Of a DNA stretch of 64,000 bases, positions 12,220-21,071 are shown piece by piece (position 1 is the stretch's first letter; each line of letters begins with the position of its first letter). Made by a program: the position numbers and the translations under genes. The notes under the pieces are model-generated. The model was not told the DNA's origin and searched no databases. It saw only the letters and a program-made list of their open reading frames with translations. The stretch is from Colias croceus (lineage: Eukaryota > Arthropoda > Insecta > Lepidoptera > Pieridae): NCBI RefSeq assembly GCF_905220415.1, contig NC_059542.1, positions 11,036,001 to 11,100,000 on the forward strand, written 5' to 3'.

Positions 12220-12330
12220 TATACTCTTTATTGCACACACAAAGTTTGACAAAATCAGGATATTATACTAAGCAATTGGCGGCTTTATTGCTTAACAGCC
12301 ATTTCTTCCAAGCAACCAAAAAATAAAAGC
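12181..12330 (-). mobile_element. Retroelement 3' end (family I), minus strand
   Basis: On the minus strand it reads GGTTGCTTGGAAGAAATGGC, then AAGCAATAAAGCCGCCAATT, an AATAAAGAG polyadenylation-type signal, and an (AAAT)n tail of about eight units (12187-12220). The same 3' module occurs at 12598, 19790 and 61798. A LINE or LINE-dependent SINE 3' end is the likely identity. Confidence 0.65.
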
Positions 12331-12375
12331 AGAAAGTTAATACAATTACAAAATTTTTAGTAGGGAAATCTTGCA

Positions 12376-12507
12376 TACATACCCACGGCCTCCGGGGAAG
12401 TGGCCGTGGGTTATGTCGGATTCCTACCGAGCAAAACCCCACTGTGTTCCGTCAAGCCGCATCAACGACAGGGCAACGGGTATGGGTAGAATTCATCCGT
12501 GACATGT
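12376..12507 (+). repeat. Family J repeat with strong GC hairpin
   Basis: ACCCACGGCC ... GGCCGTGGGT forms a hairpin, followed by TATGTCGGATTCCTACCGAG and AACCCCACTGTGTTCCGTC. A clearly homologous copy lies on the opposite strand at 25980-26120. It is non-coding, probably a fragment of a non-LTR element or SINE. Confidence 0.65.
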
Positions 12508-12597
12508 TAACAGACTCCTGGTGATTTTCAGGACCCGCTAATGTATACTGACTTTGAAATCACTGCTTTTTTAATAATAGTGTTTTATCTCATTTAC

Positions 12598-12735
12598 AGT
12601 TGGTTGCCTGGAAGAGATCACTTACGAGTTACGACTGACAACGCCGCCTAGCGTCTTTCACAGTATAATATGACTTCTTTCATTGTATTGTTTTTTACAA
12701 ACTGTTACAAGAAAAATAAATATTATTAAAAATAC
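12598..12735 (+). mobile_element. Family I retroelement 3' end
   Basis: Starts TGGTTGCCTGGAAGAGATCA, continues through a diverged middle (AACGCCGCCTAGCG) and ends in an A-rich AAAAATAAATATTATT tail. It is oriented opposite to the family I piece at 12181-12330, so the two frame the family J repeat. Confidence 0.55.
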
Positions 12736-12754
12736 TGTCCAGTGTGTTTATGTG

Positions 12755-12885
12755 CCTTCCTCTTCCTCTTAAATCACTCTATTTATTAAAAAGGCCGATC
12801 AAAATCTGTTGCGTATTTTTATGGAGACACAAATAGGCGTACAGATAGTGGAAAGTGACTTTGTTTTATACTATGTAGTGAAATT
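12755..12885 (-). mobile_element. Family C Helitron-like element, truncated
   Basis: Minus-strand piece with CTTCCTCTTAAATCACTCTA and CAAAATCTGTTGCGTA, followed by AGTGGAAAGTGACTTTGTTT. These blocks recur at 13737-13884, 16039-16170 and 39250-39408. The CTAG end is missing here. Confidence 0.6.
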
Positions 12886-13736
12886 TATAATTCCTGGAAG
12901 TTATAATTCGATAACCCCATAATACTAAATTTTGTCTTATACGGTAATCCATAATAAGGGTTCAAGCCTTACTTCTTTGACACAAGTTCCATTCAATCCA
13001 CACCAGATGGCGTCTTAAAGCGAAGCAATGTAACAAATGGAACAAACACGTTGTTCAGTTCAACGACTGATAAATATGTATCAACGGAGTTTATTTCGCA
13101 CAACGTAGGGCTGCTACCGGTATTTTATTTTTGACGTAGACATTAAAATGTGTTTTGCGCATACCTAGTGGGTGTACAAATACTAAAATTAAAAATTACC
13201 ATAATGCTATCACAGAAAATAATGTATAATGCCTTTATAGTTATTCTTGTATTAGAAAGATTTAATACTTAGTTTAATTTGATGTTAGATTTTAAAAAAT
13301 ATACCTATTCATCTAATTATTACAAGCTAACAAGCTGTTTAATTTCATAACCCATACTACATATTGCAATATCATTTTAAATTTATTATAAGTCTGTTGA
13401 ATATGTAGTAAAATAAAATAAATAATAACAATTACTGTCATAGTGACAACCCTAGCACCTTTTCGGGGTAACCCTGAAGCAAAGTAAACCAAAGTATCTC
13501 AAGTGTTATAGCTTTCAGAACGAACTGATGCGTTCGACATGATATCTCTCATGATATTCAGGGAATCTGGTGCAAAACTTTTTACTTAGTTTTCACTTGC
13601 AATTTATTGGAAAGGTTTCACCGAAATAATCTGAATTAATAAAATTGAGTGTTGGTTAGTAATTTCCAAAATAGCTGAAATGAAAATTTCCTACTTAATA
13701 TCACTACATAATAAAAAGCTCGTTAAAAGTCGCTAT
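12886..13736. other. AT-rich stretch, no gene seen
   Basis: No open frame, repeat or splice-like structure recognised. Bases 12950-13110 are slightly less AT-rich (CCACACCAGATGGCGTC) but carry no identifiable signal. Confidence 0.4.
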
Positions 13737-13884
13737 TTCCCTATGTCCCTTTGTATGCTTAAATCTTTAAAACTACGCAACGGGTTTTTTAATAGATAGA
13801 GTGATTCAAGAGGAAGGTTTTATTATAATAATATAATTTATTAGGTTTTAGACAAAGCGGGTGAAGCCGTGGGCGGTAAGCTAG
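13737..13884 (+). mobile_element. Family C Helitron-like element
   Basis: Contains CTTTAAAACTACGCAACGGG, AGAGTGATTCAAGAGGAAGG, ATAATTTATTAGGTTTTAG and the 3' tail GCGGGTGAAGCCGTGGGCGG, ending CTAG at 13881-13884 followed by T. The 5' border is unclear. Its tail is the same GC module as families A, B and D. Confidence 0.7.
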
Positions 13885-14075
13885 TTATACCTAAATGCGA
13901 AAGTTTGTGAGGATGGATGTATTTGTTACTCTTGCACGCAAATACTACTGAACCGATTACAATGAAATTTAGCACACATATAGAGGGTAACTTGGATTAA
14001 CACATAGGTAAAGTTTTATCCCGGAAATCCCACGGGAACGGGAACTATGCGGGCTTTGCAGTATTATAAACATAA
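13885..14075 (+). mobile_element. Family B Helitron-like element, truncated at both ends
   Basis: Directly abuts the CTAG of the preceding element. It reads AAATGCGAAAGTTTGTGAGG, ACTGAACCGATTACAATG, and CGGAAATCCCACGGGAACGG, and is lost after GCGGGCTTTGCAG without the GC tail. Head-to-tail stacking is recurrent in this window. Confidence 0.7.
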
Positions 14076-14527
14076 TCTCTACATATTAATATTAAAATAT
14101 TTCCCTATTTCCCTTGGTCATGCCATGGCATCACACGTGAACAGCTAGACAAATTACGAAAATTCTTTTTTTGGTTCATTTAACTAACAAACATAATTGT
14201 ATGATTAGAAAACTTATGTACTTACCACACGCTTTCTTTTGTAACAACTGGTTAGCAACAAATTTTCTCAATTATTTATTAATAGAGAAAAAATACATAC
14301 CTAATAAGCCGAAATATATTTGAGGTTGCCAAAGAAATTTCGATTTCATTTTCTGATTTTACTTGTAAAACATTTGATTTTCTAGATTCAATAATAATTA
14401 TTGTCACTCTGAAAATCTTAGTTGTTTAATTTAAAATATAAAATACAATATTTTTAATAGAAATCATGCTTTTTAACATTAATTCTCAGTATCTTACAAC
14501 ATTCACTATGACTTGATAAAACCTTAA
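14076..14527. other. AT-rich stretch, no gene seen
   Basis: No gene or clear repeat. A small GC-richer patch (GTCATGCCATGGCATCACAC at about 14118) is a short palindrome-containing region of unknown meaning. Confidence 0.35.
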
Positions 14528-14645
14528 TCTTAACTAATATTATAAAACTGAGGAGTTTGTTTGTTTGTTTGAACGCGCTAATTTCAGGAACTACTATTGT
14601 TTCAGAGCAGATTGTCCATTTATCGAGGAAGGCTCTAGGCTATAA
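14528..14645 (+). mobile_element. Family A Helitron-like element, 3' truncated
   Basis: A|TC start at 14528, then TTAACTAATATTATAAAAC, the GTTTGTTTGAACGCGC block and the TTTATCGAGGAAGGCT block. It breaks off at the A|TC start of the next element, so the 3' hairpin and CTAG are absent. Confidence 0.75.
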
Positions 14646-14814
14646 TCTAATATATAAAAATCAATGCCACTTTTCGTTGTAATTCCATAACTCGAGAACG
14701 GCTGAACCGATTTCGATAATTCTTTTTTTATTATATTCCTTGAAGTACGAGGATGGTTCTTATGTAGAGAAAACGTTAATATGTACCACGGGCGAAGCCG
14801 GGGCGGAACGCTAG
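14646..14814 (+). mobile_element. Family D Helitron-like element, complete
   Basis: TC start at 14646 after A, TAATATATAAAAATCAATGC, then ACTCGAGAACGGCTGAACCG, ACGAGGATGGTTCTTATG, and tail CACGGGCGAAGCCGGGGC ending CTAG at 14811-14814 followed by T. 169 bp. Other copies are at 36882-37051 (-), 41172-41328 (+) and 50542-50698 (+). Confidence 0.8.
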
Positions 14815-15354
14815 TATAATATGCATTTAATATACCTACCTATACCACATTTTATGTCATTACAAAACGGCTTAAGTAATTTGTGGAAAATTTAAATAAA
14901 GTCGATATTATAAGTGAATAAAACAATGTACAAAATTCCCGGCCTTTGCTCGATTAAAATTGAATTAGTAGGCCTTGACGAATATCCGAGGAGCTTAGTC
15001 ATTTAGTTTCTAGGTGATTACGGATTCCGTCCGTCTTTATCACATCAGACTTAGTTGGGATCAACCTAGAATGCTCAATTACGAACAATACGGCAAGGTT
15101 TCTTAGATATTTTTAGATAAAAGTTTTTCTTTTGACTTGGAGAACGATTTTTTATGTAATTTTGAGGAAAGTTCACATGTTTTGATATTAAAAGGTTATA
15201 ATGTTCACAAAACTATGTACTATATATTATATTACCAAATTTTCCGCCCATTGCAACTATTATCTAATCTGTGCCTTTGCAGAGTAGGTATATTGAGTAA
15301 ATTCATGTTATACAACTTTTGTTACATCCACCTGTCTATGTATATTATAATACA
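14815..15354. other. AT-rich stretch, no gene seen
   Basis: A 90-codon open frame at 15137-15409 runs into the CAAACT microsatellite and is not a credible gene. No other feature recognised. Confidence 0.4.
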
Positions 15355-15590
15355 AGGACAAACTCAAACTCAAACTCAAACTCAAACATTCATTTTTCAA
15401 TTAGACTAGATACTATTTAGAAGCACCTTCGAATCGTCATTACATAAGTATTTTTAACATTTACCACCGATTCGGAAAGCAGTATCTATTGAGAAGATTC
15501 GGCAAGATACTCCAAATCTATGTTAACTCAATAGGTAGTTCATACTATGTCTATGCGATTCATTAATTCTTGTGTAGTTGGCTTATTCCA
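15355..15590. mobile_element. LINE or SINE terminal fragment with (CAAACT)n tract (family L)
   Basis: About five units of the hexamer CAAACT (15359-15387) lead into CATTCATTTTTCAATTAGAC and AAGCACCTTCGAATCGTCAT. The block at 15520-15575 (GTTAACTCAATAGGTAGTTC, then ATACTATGTCTATGCGATTC) recurs in inverted orientation at 16446-16520. It looks like the terminus of a non-LTR element. Confidence 0.5.
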
Positions 15591-16038
15591 CATGATTGAA
15601 TTACAATGAACCTTCTGCAATTCATATTAAAGATTTTATTCAAATACCGAATAATTCAATTCCCAAAAATACATATTCCATCAAAAATATTTTTATCAAT
15701 ATCCAGAACATTTCAATGTGTTAAAAACATATCAAATCCCTCGTCTATCTGTGCAGTCACATAGATTTTTATTATTCCCGTTATATTTCAGCTTGAAGGC
15801 ATCGTTATCTTTTATGTTTTGCTCCGAAAATACCATTAGTTATCCGACTTATTGTATCGCTTCGTTTTTGTATAATGTTTCGTGTATTTGCTTGCTAATT
15901 ATTGTTATTTTTCATTAATTGTTGGAAAACATCTATCGATTGGTATAGTGAGATTTAGTCTTTCTTGAACTTGGTATACGTTTGAATAACGTTCTCCCTA
16001 TGTACTACTGTGAAACAAGTAATAATTTTATAAGTATA
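15591..16038. other. AT-rich stretch, no gene seen
   Basis: A 66-codon frame at 15718-15918 has a hydrophobic C-terminal part but no start context, partner exon or recognised family. Confidence 0.35.
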
Positions 16039-16170
16039 CTAGCTTACCGCCCGCGGCTTCGCCCGCTTTGTCTAAAACATAATAAATTATATACTAAAAC
16101 CTTCCTCTTGAATCACTCTATCTGTTAAAAAAACCGCATCAAAATCCGTTGCATAGTTTTAAAGATTTAA
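16039..16170 (-). mobile_element. Family C Helitron-like element
   Basis: Minus-strand 3' end CTAG at 16039-16042 followed by T, the GC module GCGGGCGAAGCCGCGGGCGG, then ATAATTTATTATG and AGAGTGATTCAAGAGGAAGG. At about 16150-16200 the sequence ACTACGCAACG appears again in inverted orientation, so the distal end is rearranged. Confidence 0.7.
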
Positions 16171-16439
16171 TATTTAAAACTACGCAACGCTTGCTTTGTT
16201 TTTTAATATGTAGTGATGAATACACAAAAGTACATAGAAGACTTAGGAAGATGATAGGGCAAGGTACCATTAATAAATGGAATCCAAGGAATAATAATTC
16301 CTTGGATTGTTTGATAAAAATGCGTAATCTGGTTACAAATTATTATGATTTGACTTGAATGATAGATAAATACCTACATCTTAGTTATAGAAACAGTAAA
16401 CAGTTGCGATATATTTATTTTGACCAGCTTTTAATGAAG

Positions 16440-16540
16440 AATTATCACTATTGAAATAACAACACAAGAATTAATTAATCGCACAGACATAGTATGAACT
16501 ACCGAGTTAACATAGAAGGCTGATACTGCCTTTGAGATAT
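16440..16540 (-). mobile_element. Inverted copy of the family L fragment
   Basis: ACAAGAATTAATTAATCGCA then CAGACATAGTATGAACTACC and GAGTTAACATAGAAGGCTG is the reverse complement of 15520-15575, with minor differences. The two lie about 0.9 kb apart and could pair as a stem. Confidence 0.55.
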
Positions 16541-16545
16541 AAAAA

Positions 16546-16701
16546 TACGTGTGGCACTCGGGGAATGCCGCGGTAAAGCTATTGCATGCTATGCCTTCAA
16601 GCCACACCTCCGCCCGGTGGAGTGGGGAGCGTGAGGTTTTTTCGTTACGGAATTTCTGGATTCGGTCCCCGCGCTCAAGGTCCGCGCTATGCAATAGCTT
16701 A
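16546..16701 (+). repeat. Family G GC-rich repeat, copy 2
   Basis: Begins ACGTGTGGCACTCGGGGAAT and includes AAAGCTATTGCATGCTATGC, CACACCTCCGCCCGGTGGAG and GTTTTTTCGTTACGGAATTT. It ends GCTATGCAATAGCTTAAAA. Open frames across it on both strands are by-products of its GC content. Confidence 0.8.
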
Positions 16702-17640
16702 AAAAGCGAACGAATACACAGCAGCAGTACTAATCATATTAGGCTACCAATTACCTTGCAGTAAGTAATTAATTAAAAACAAGATTGCTAGCTCCCGTAC
16801 AAGACATAATTATTCAAGCAATTGTACATTCGTTTGCTGAAAACGAGGTCATGTTTATTTCATTAATAAATGTCGACATAAATTATTTGATATTACGACA
16901 ATTAAAGGCCAGACTTTCTCGAATTATAATTGAAAGGAGAATGGGCATTTTACTATGGAAGTCGGGCCTGAACACTTGAGTTGGACCAATACACATGAGA
17001 TTTTGTTTTTATAATAGATCATAACACAATATACATAACGGGGAAAATATATATAAAAAAATAATCAACCGGGTTTTTGTACAGTCACATCAAGTTTTAG
17101 TTTTTCATCAAGGTTTAGTTCTTTGTGTATATAATATTTTTTGCAATTAATAACTGTTATAAGAAAATGAGAATATCTTTATGTTACTCCAATTCACTTA
17201 CAAAGACGTACTAATCTAATAACCGAAATACACTAATATTATGTTTTGTAACAGATACTTATACCGTGTTTATTATAATTCAACATAGTTAGACGTTCTT
17301 TATTGTGGTTAAACTCAGTCACTCCAGTGACAATTAGGTTTATATTTACTTCACTGGAATTAAAAACACTGTTTTTGTGCGCAAAATAATAGCCAAATAA
17401 ATAAAACTTTTTGCCTTGACTGTACAACCCGGTTGATTCATTTTTTTATTTTATTTTTTTCGTTAGGTATGTGTAATGATCTATCACAAAAACAATATTT
17501 CGTGTGTATTGGTCTTAACCCAAGTTTCAGGCCCAATTTGACGCGTCCTCCTTTGATTCAACTTGTTTTTAGAAGCTTATGATTAGAATTAGGTTATTTT
17601 ATTATTATATTTAAGTTAATAATTGTCATTATTCTAATAA
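16702..17640. other. AT-rich stretch, no gene seen
   Basis: No recognised gene or repeat. Two blocks resemble inverted copies: CATAACGGGG ... AACCGGGTTTTTGTACAGTC (about 17035-17090) and GACTGTACAACCCGGTTGAT (about 17418-17437). These suggest a fold-back element of about 0.4 kb, but its outer ends could not be fixed. Confidence 0.35.
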
Positions 17641-17840
17641 CTTTCGAAATTATATTTTTTGGTTTTTATGGCATTCAAATGCTTTATAAATATAAATTTA
17701 TAAAGAATAGAAAAAATTCGATCACGAGGCGGGACTCGAACCCGCATCCTTCGCGCCATTCCGGGGCGGATGCCTAACCAACTCAGCCACTCGTGACTGA
17801 ATGAATTTTTTATATTCTTCATAAATTTAAACTTTCGAAA
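17641..17840. repeat. Inverted repeat enclosing a tRNA-like sequence
   Basis: AT-rich arms lie either side of the tRNA-like core. Left arm: TAAATTTATAAAGAATAG then AAAAAATTCGATCACGAG, 17693-17728. Right arm: CTCGTGACTGAATGAATTTT then TTATATTCTTCATAAATTTA, 17790-17829. Outer CTTTCGAAAT-type blocks at 17641 and 17832 extend the symmetry. The acceptor stem of the tRNA forms the inner end of the stem. Confidence 0.65.
17722..17796 (-). tRNA. tRNA-like gene or pseudogene, isotype uncertain (possible anticodon GGA)
   Basis: On the minus strand, 75 nt start TCACGAG and end CTCGTGA, a perfect 7-bp acceptor stem. An A-box (TGGCTGAGTTGG) and a B-box (GGTTCGAGTCC) match the RNA polymerase III consensus, and the T arm GCGGG/CCCGC is perfect. 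The anticodon arm is poor: the best fit is a 4-bp stem CGCC/GGCG closing loop CCGGAAT, giving anticodon GGA, with C instead of the near-invariant U33. A functional tRNA is therefore doubtful. It may be a tRNA-derived repeat head. No intron or CCA is encoded. Confidence 0.5.
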
Positions 17841-17996
17841 TGTAGATGGTTTAAATTATCTAAAGGCATGGTCACACAGATTTTCTACACGTTGTTATAA
17901 TCTTTAAATACGCCTTAATGTAATAGAGGGAATGCTAAAATGCGAGTACCATTTCATATTCCAGGTAAGTACAGTACTTATAGTAATTTACTAGAA

Positions 17997-18203
17997 TCCA
18001 TACTAATATTATAAATGCGAAAGTAACTCTGTCTGTCTGTCTGTTACTCAATCACGCCTTAACTACTGAACCAATTTGCATGATATTTGGTATAGAGATA
18101 TTTTGATACCCGATAAAGGACATAGGATAGGTTTTATCCCGGAAATCCTACGGGAACGGGTTTTTCTTTGAAAACGCGGGCGAAGCCGCGGGCGGAAACC
18201 TAG
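17997..18203 (+). mobile_element. Family B Helitron-like element, complete
   Basis: A|TC start at 17997, CATACTAATATTATAAATGC, a (CTGT)n stretch, TGATACCCGATAAAGGACAT, CGGAAATCCTACGGGAACGG, and the hairpin tail CGCGGGCGAAGCCGCGGGCG. It ends CTAG at 18200-18203, followed by T. 207 bp. Confidence 0.85.
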
Positions 18204-18890
18204 TACAGTAATAAGTATGGGTTATAACAATAGCTTCTATATAATATTATTTTGATGTCTTATTTTGTTTACGTATTTTCCATGTATTGCTAAACAATCG
18301 GTTTACCTTCATAAATTAATTTATCTTTTTTGTTCTTCAAAATTATTGTAATATTTCAGCATCTTATTATCGTTAAATGATGTCGAAAGAGATTTTTCTA
18401 CTTGAGAGATAGGTTATTGTACTATAGGCACACTACATACATACTTGTATATGACTATTATTTCTATGGTAACAAAAACACGTGATATATGGACTTAATT
18501 GTGATTTTCTTTGAAGCGAAATTACGAAATTCAAGTTTACACGTGCGTTTGTTATGAGTATTTTGTTATTCTCACATTAATTGTAGATATCTCAGCTGAG
18601 ATTTCTACATAATATCATCGGTACGCAGGTTTCATTATTTCAAAAAGCATTGTTTTACTTTTGATTGCAAAATGGATCTATTTTAAATATCTAAAAAACT
18701 TGTGCTAGGTACTATATTATTAGGTACGATAACTGGAGTATTCTTATAAGTATAAATCTTAGCAAGATACCTCTGCCGTTAATAATCTGTACGTGAAATT
18801 GTTTAAACTTTAATGGCTTAAGCAAATATAGGTGCTTCTTATATTTTCGTTCAATTAAGGATTATTGTTAGCACTAACATACAAGGTGAT
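18204..18890. other. AT-rich stretch, no gene seen
   Basis: No recognisable gene, repeat or RNA. Confidence 0.4.
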
Positions 18891-19132
18891 AACTGCGTTA
18901 AAAACAACCGACTTCAAACTTGCACTTGCAAAAATGCCCATAAAATAAAAACTACTGGGCCTATCCGAATAAAATTTTTATGGGACCAATTCGACACCAT
19001 CCCGCATCGAACAAAAAAAGAATCACGTAAATCGGTTCAGAATCCTCGGAGTAATCGGTGTACATACATAAAAAAAAAACATACCTACCGGCCGAATTGA
19101 TAACCTCCTCCTGTTTTGAAGTCGGTTAAAAA
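18891..19132 (+). mobile_element. Family E repeat with AACCGACTTCAAA inverted ends
   Basis: Starts AACTGCGTTAAAAACAACCG then ACTTCAAA and ends TTTGAAGTCGGTTAAAAATG, so the termini are inverted copies (ACCGACTTCAAA/TTTGAAGTCGGT). The body contains GGGACCAATTCGACACCATC and AGAATCACGTAAATCGGTTC. A longer relative is at 40725-41171 and its duplicate. Confidence 0.75.
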
Positions 19133-19542
19133 TGGAATCCTTTAGTTTTTCCTTATCAAAATATAAAGAATATGACAATCGCTTAAAAACCACGGCGTCA
19201 TAAAAAGCGCTAAGATAAAGCTTCTGATGATAAGATCTTAGATAAAATATGAAACATTTGCGCAGCTTGTATAAATATTTGCTACACAAAACCGCGTTAT
19301 CCTGCCAATATGAATAAACATATGTCTTTGGCCTTAGTTTAATACCATGCGACGTAAATAGAATATTATATAAGCTGAGGCTTACCAGCTTTGCGTAAAT
19401 GTAATGCTTTTTAAAGGAAAATTGTATTTCTCGTGTGAAATATTATTTGGAATTAAAGGTTGTTGAATGTCGATATTATTTTATGTTTTGAAAGAGATTA
19501 CAATTCCTTGTAAAAAAAAAATAAGTTAGTTTTTAGAATACT
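19133..19542. other. AT-rich stretch, no gene seen
   Basis: No recognised feature. An 88-codon minus-strand frame at 19023-19289 overlaps the repeat border and is not credible as a gene. Confidence 0.4.
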
Positions 19543-19695
19543 TGCGGTTCTTTGCCCATGTTTGCGTTTTCTCTTTAAAAGAACCATCATCGTACTTGAA
19601 GGAATATTATAAAAAAATAATTAGCGAAATCGGTTCAGTCGTTCTCGGGTTTTGCACTTAGCAACACATTTGATTCCTTTTTCTTGTATAGAAAA
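19543..19695 (-). mobile_element. Family D Helitron-like element, truncated 3' end
   Basis: Minus-strand blocks CGAGAACGACTGAACCGATT, CAAGTACGATGATGGTTC and AGAGAAAACGCAAACATG match family D. The GC tail and CTAG are missing. Confidence 0.65.
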
Positions 19696-19789
19696 TGAAT
19701 AATTGTGTATTGCTATCGCATTGGGCATGTTTTTATATTGGTAATGATGTTTAAATAAACAAATTCTTAAAAAGAAGATACCTATGAGT

Positions 19790-19922
19790 TGCTTGGAAGA
19801 AATCGCTCACGAGCGATAAAGCCGCTCTTTGTACATCTCTATTATAAACTATCTTAACTATGTAACAAAATTTACTACTGTGTATGTACAATAAAGAGTA
19901 TTTTCATTCATTCATTCATTCT
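19790..19922 (+). mobile_element. Family I retroelement 3' end with (TTCA)n tail
   Basis: GTTGCTTGGAAGAAATCGCT, GCGATAAAGCCGCTCTTTGT, then GTATGTACAATAAAGAGTAT with an AATAAA signal, and a terminal (TTCA)n run (about 19905-19920). It is a clean example of this 3' module. Confidence 0.7.
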
Positions 19923-20381
19923 ATGAGCGAAATACAAAACTAAATACAAAGTTTTAGAAATATCCTTTGAATTTTATTATTATCGACACTTATATTTGAC
20001 ATTTTTATTTTCCCAGCGTGGTCGAATCAGTCGACTATTTTTTATTATTATAGCTTATAGATACTCATAATATATCATTGCATTAGTAGAAAAGTAGAGC
20101 AAAACAGCTGACAAAAATTGCTCAAATTACGTCTGCTCTTGATACCAACTTAAATATTTTTCAATGACAAATATCAAGAGCACACGGTGCAGACAATAAC
20201 ATACAGATTATTTTCTTTTGTTTTTGACTAACCATTCGACCCAGCTCTGCTCATTTGTAACAGAATAAAAAAGGAGAAAGAGCAAAAACTAGAAAAACAT
20301 TAAGTCAGTTTCATATTATAAATTATTTATAGAGTTATTATTATATTAGTTCTAATTTTTTTTGTTGCAGTTTTATAAAAC

Positions 20382-20443
20382 CTAGCTTTGCCCCGCGGTT
20401 TTACCGGCAGTGCTCCACTCCTGTTGGTTGCGTGATGATATAG
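20382..20443 (-). mobile_element. Family A Helitron-like 3' fragment
   Basis: Minus strand: ATCATCACGCAACCAACAGG, then GTAAAACCGCGGGGCAAAG and CTAG (20382-20385). The 5' two thirds are missing or replaced by a family-B-like scrap (ACTGAACCGATTTGGATG near 20500). Confidence 0.65.
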
Positions 20444-21003
20444 TTACGACAAAACAACAATATATAAATAATTTGTTTATTCGTGTAGAATATCTTTAAA
20501 TGACTGAACCGATTTGGATGTGTTGCCGATCCTATTTTACTTCTAAGTAAATTACTCTTAAAGTTAAAAATATAAGCACTGTGTAGTCTGAAACTAGCTG
20601 GAATTGTTGGAATTTAAAGGCGATGAACTCTTTAACTCAAAATTGATAAGACTTTAGTGACATGAATTATATATGAGTACATTTTGTACACGAGTCTTTT
20701 TCATTATCAGCCACTGTATTTTGGACAAAATAATATTTATAAATCTTAAGAAATATTATCTCTCCCAATAATAAACGTGAATGTGTCAAAATTATCCTTT
20801 TAATAACGTGTCAACCTTATTACGGAGCGGAGGAAGAACTCCGTTAAAAAACCCATTAATTCCTAGAAAATTATAGTACTAACAACAAAACATGGCCCTT
20901 TTCTAGTTTTATGTCTTAATTGTGATCAATTAAATCTATTAAGGTAATGCTGTCACTATCAATATGCACTCAATATGCAAATGGTTCGTTTAAAGATAAA
21001 TTT
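20444..21003. other. AT-rich flank upstream of the protease gene
   Basis: No gene seen. It would contain distal regulatory DNA of the downstream protease gene; no specific factor site can be claimed. Confidence 0.4.
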
Positions 21004-21062
21004 TATAACATTTCTTCAAGGTTTATTAACCGCCTTGTTCAGTAGTGGCCTGAATTCAGTAG
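21004..21062 (+). promoter_or_regulatory. Candidate core promoter of the serine protease gene
   Basis: TATAA lies at 21004-21008. Two arthropod initiator-like TTCAGT motifs lie at 21038-21043 and 21055-21060, 30 and 13 bases before the ATG. A second AT-rich TTTATTAA at 21022-21029 sits suitably upstream of the nearer initiator. A very short 5' leader is common in insect digestive protease genes. The exact start site is inference. Confidence 0.4.
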
Positions 21063-21071
21063 TCATTCGAC

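Noticed and set aside
15137..15409. 90-codon plus-strand frame ending in repeated QT residues
   Set aside because: The QT repeat is a (CAAACT)n microsatellite read in frame. No conserved domain, start context or splice structure is present.
16431..16694. Open frame of 87 codons on the minus strand and its plus-strand partner at 16549-16764
   Set aside because: Both cross the family G repeat, whose copies at 829, 39059 and 48429 lack a conserved frame.
17634..17822. 62-codon minus-strand frame with RVRVPPR
   Set aside because: It is a translation of the tRNA-like sequence and its flanks, not a gene.
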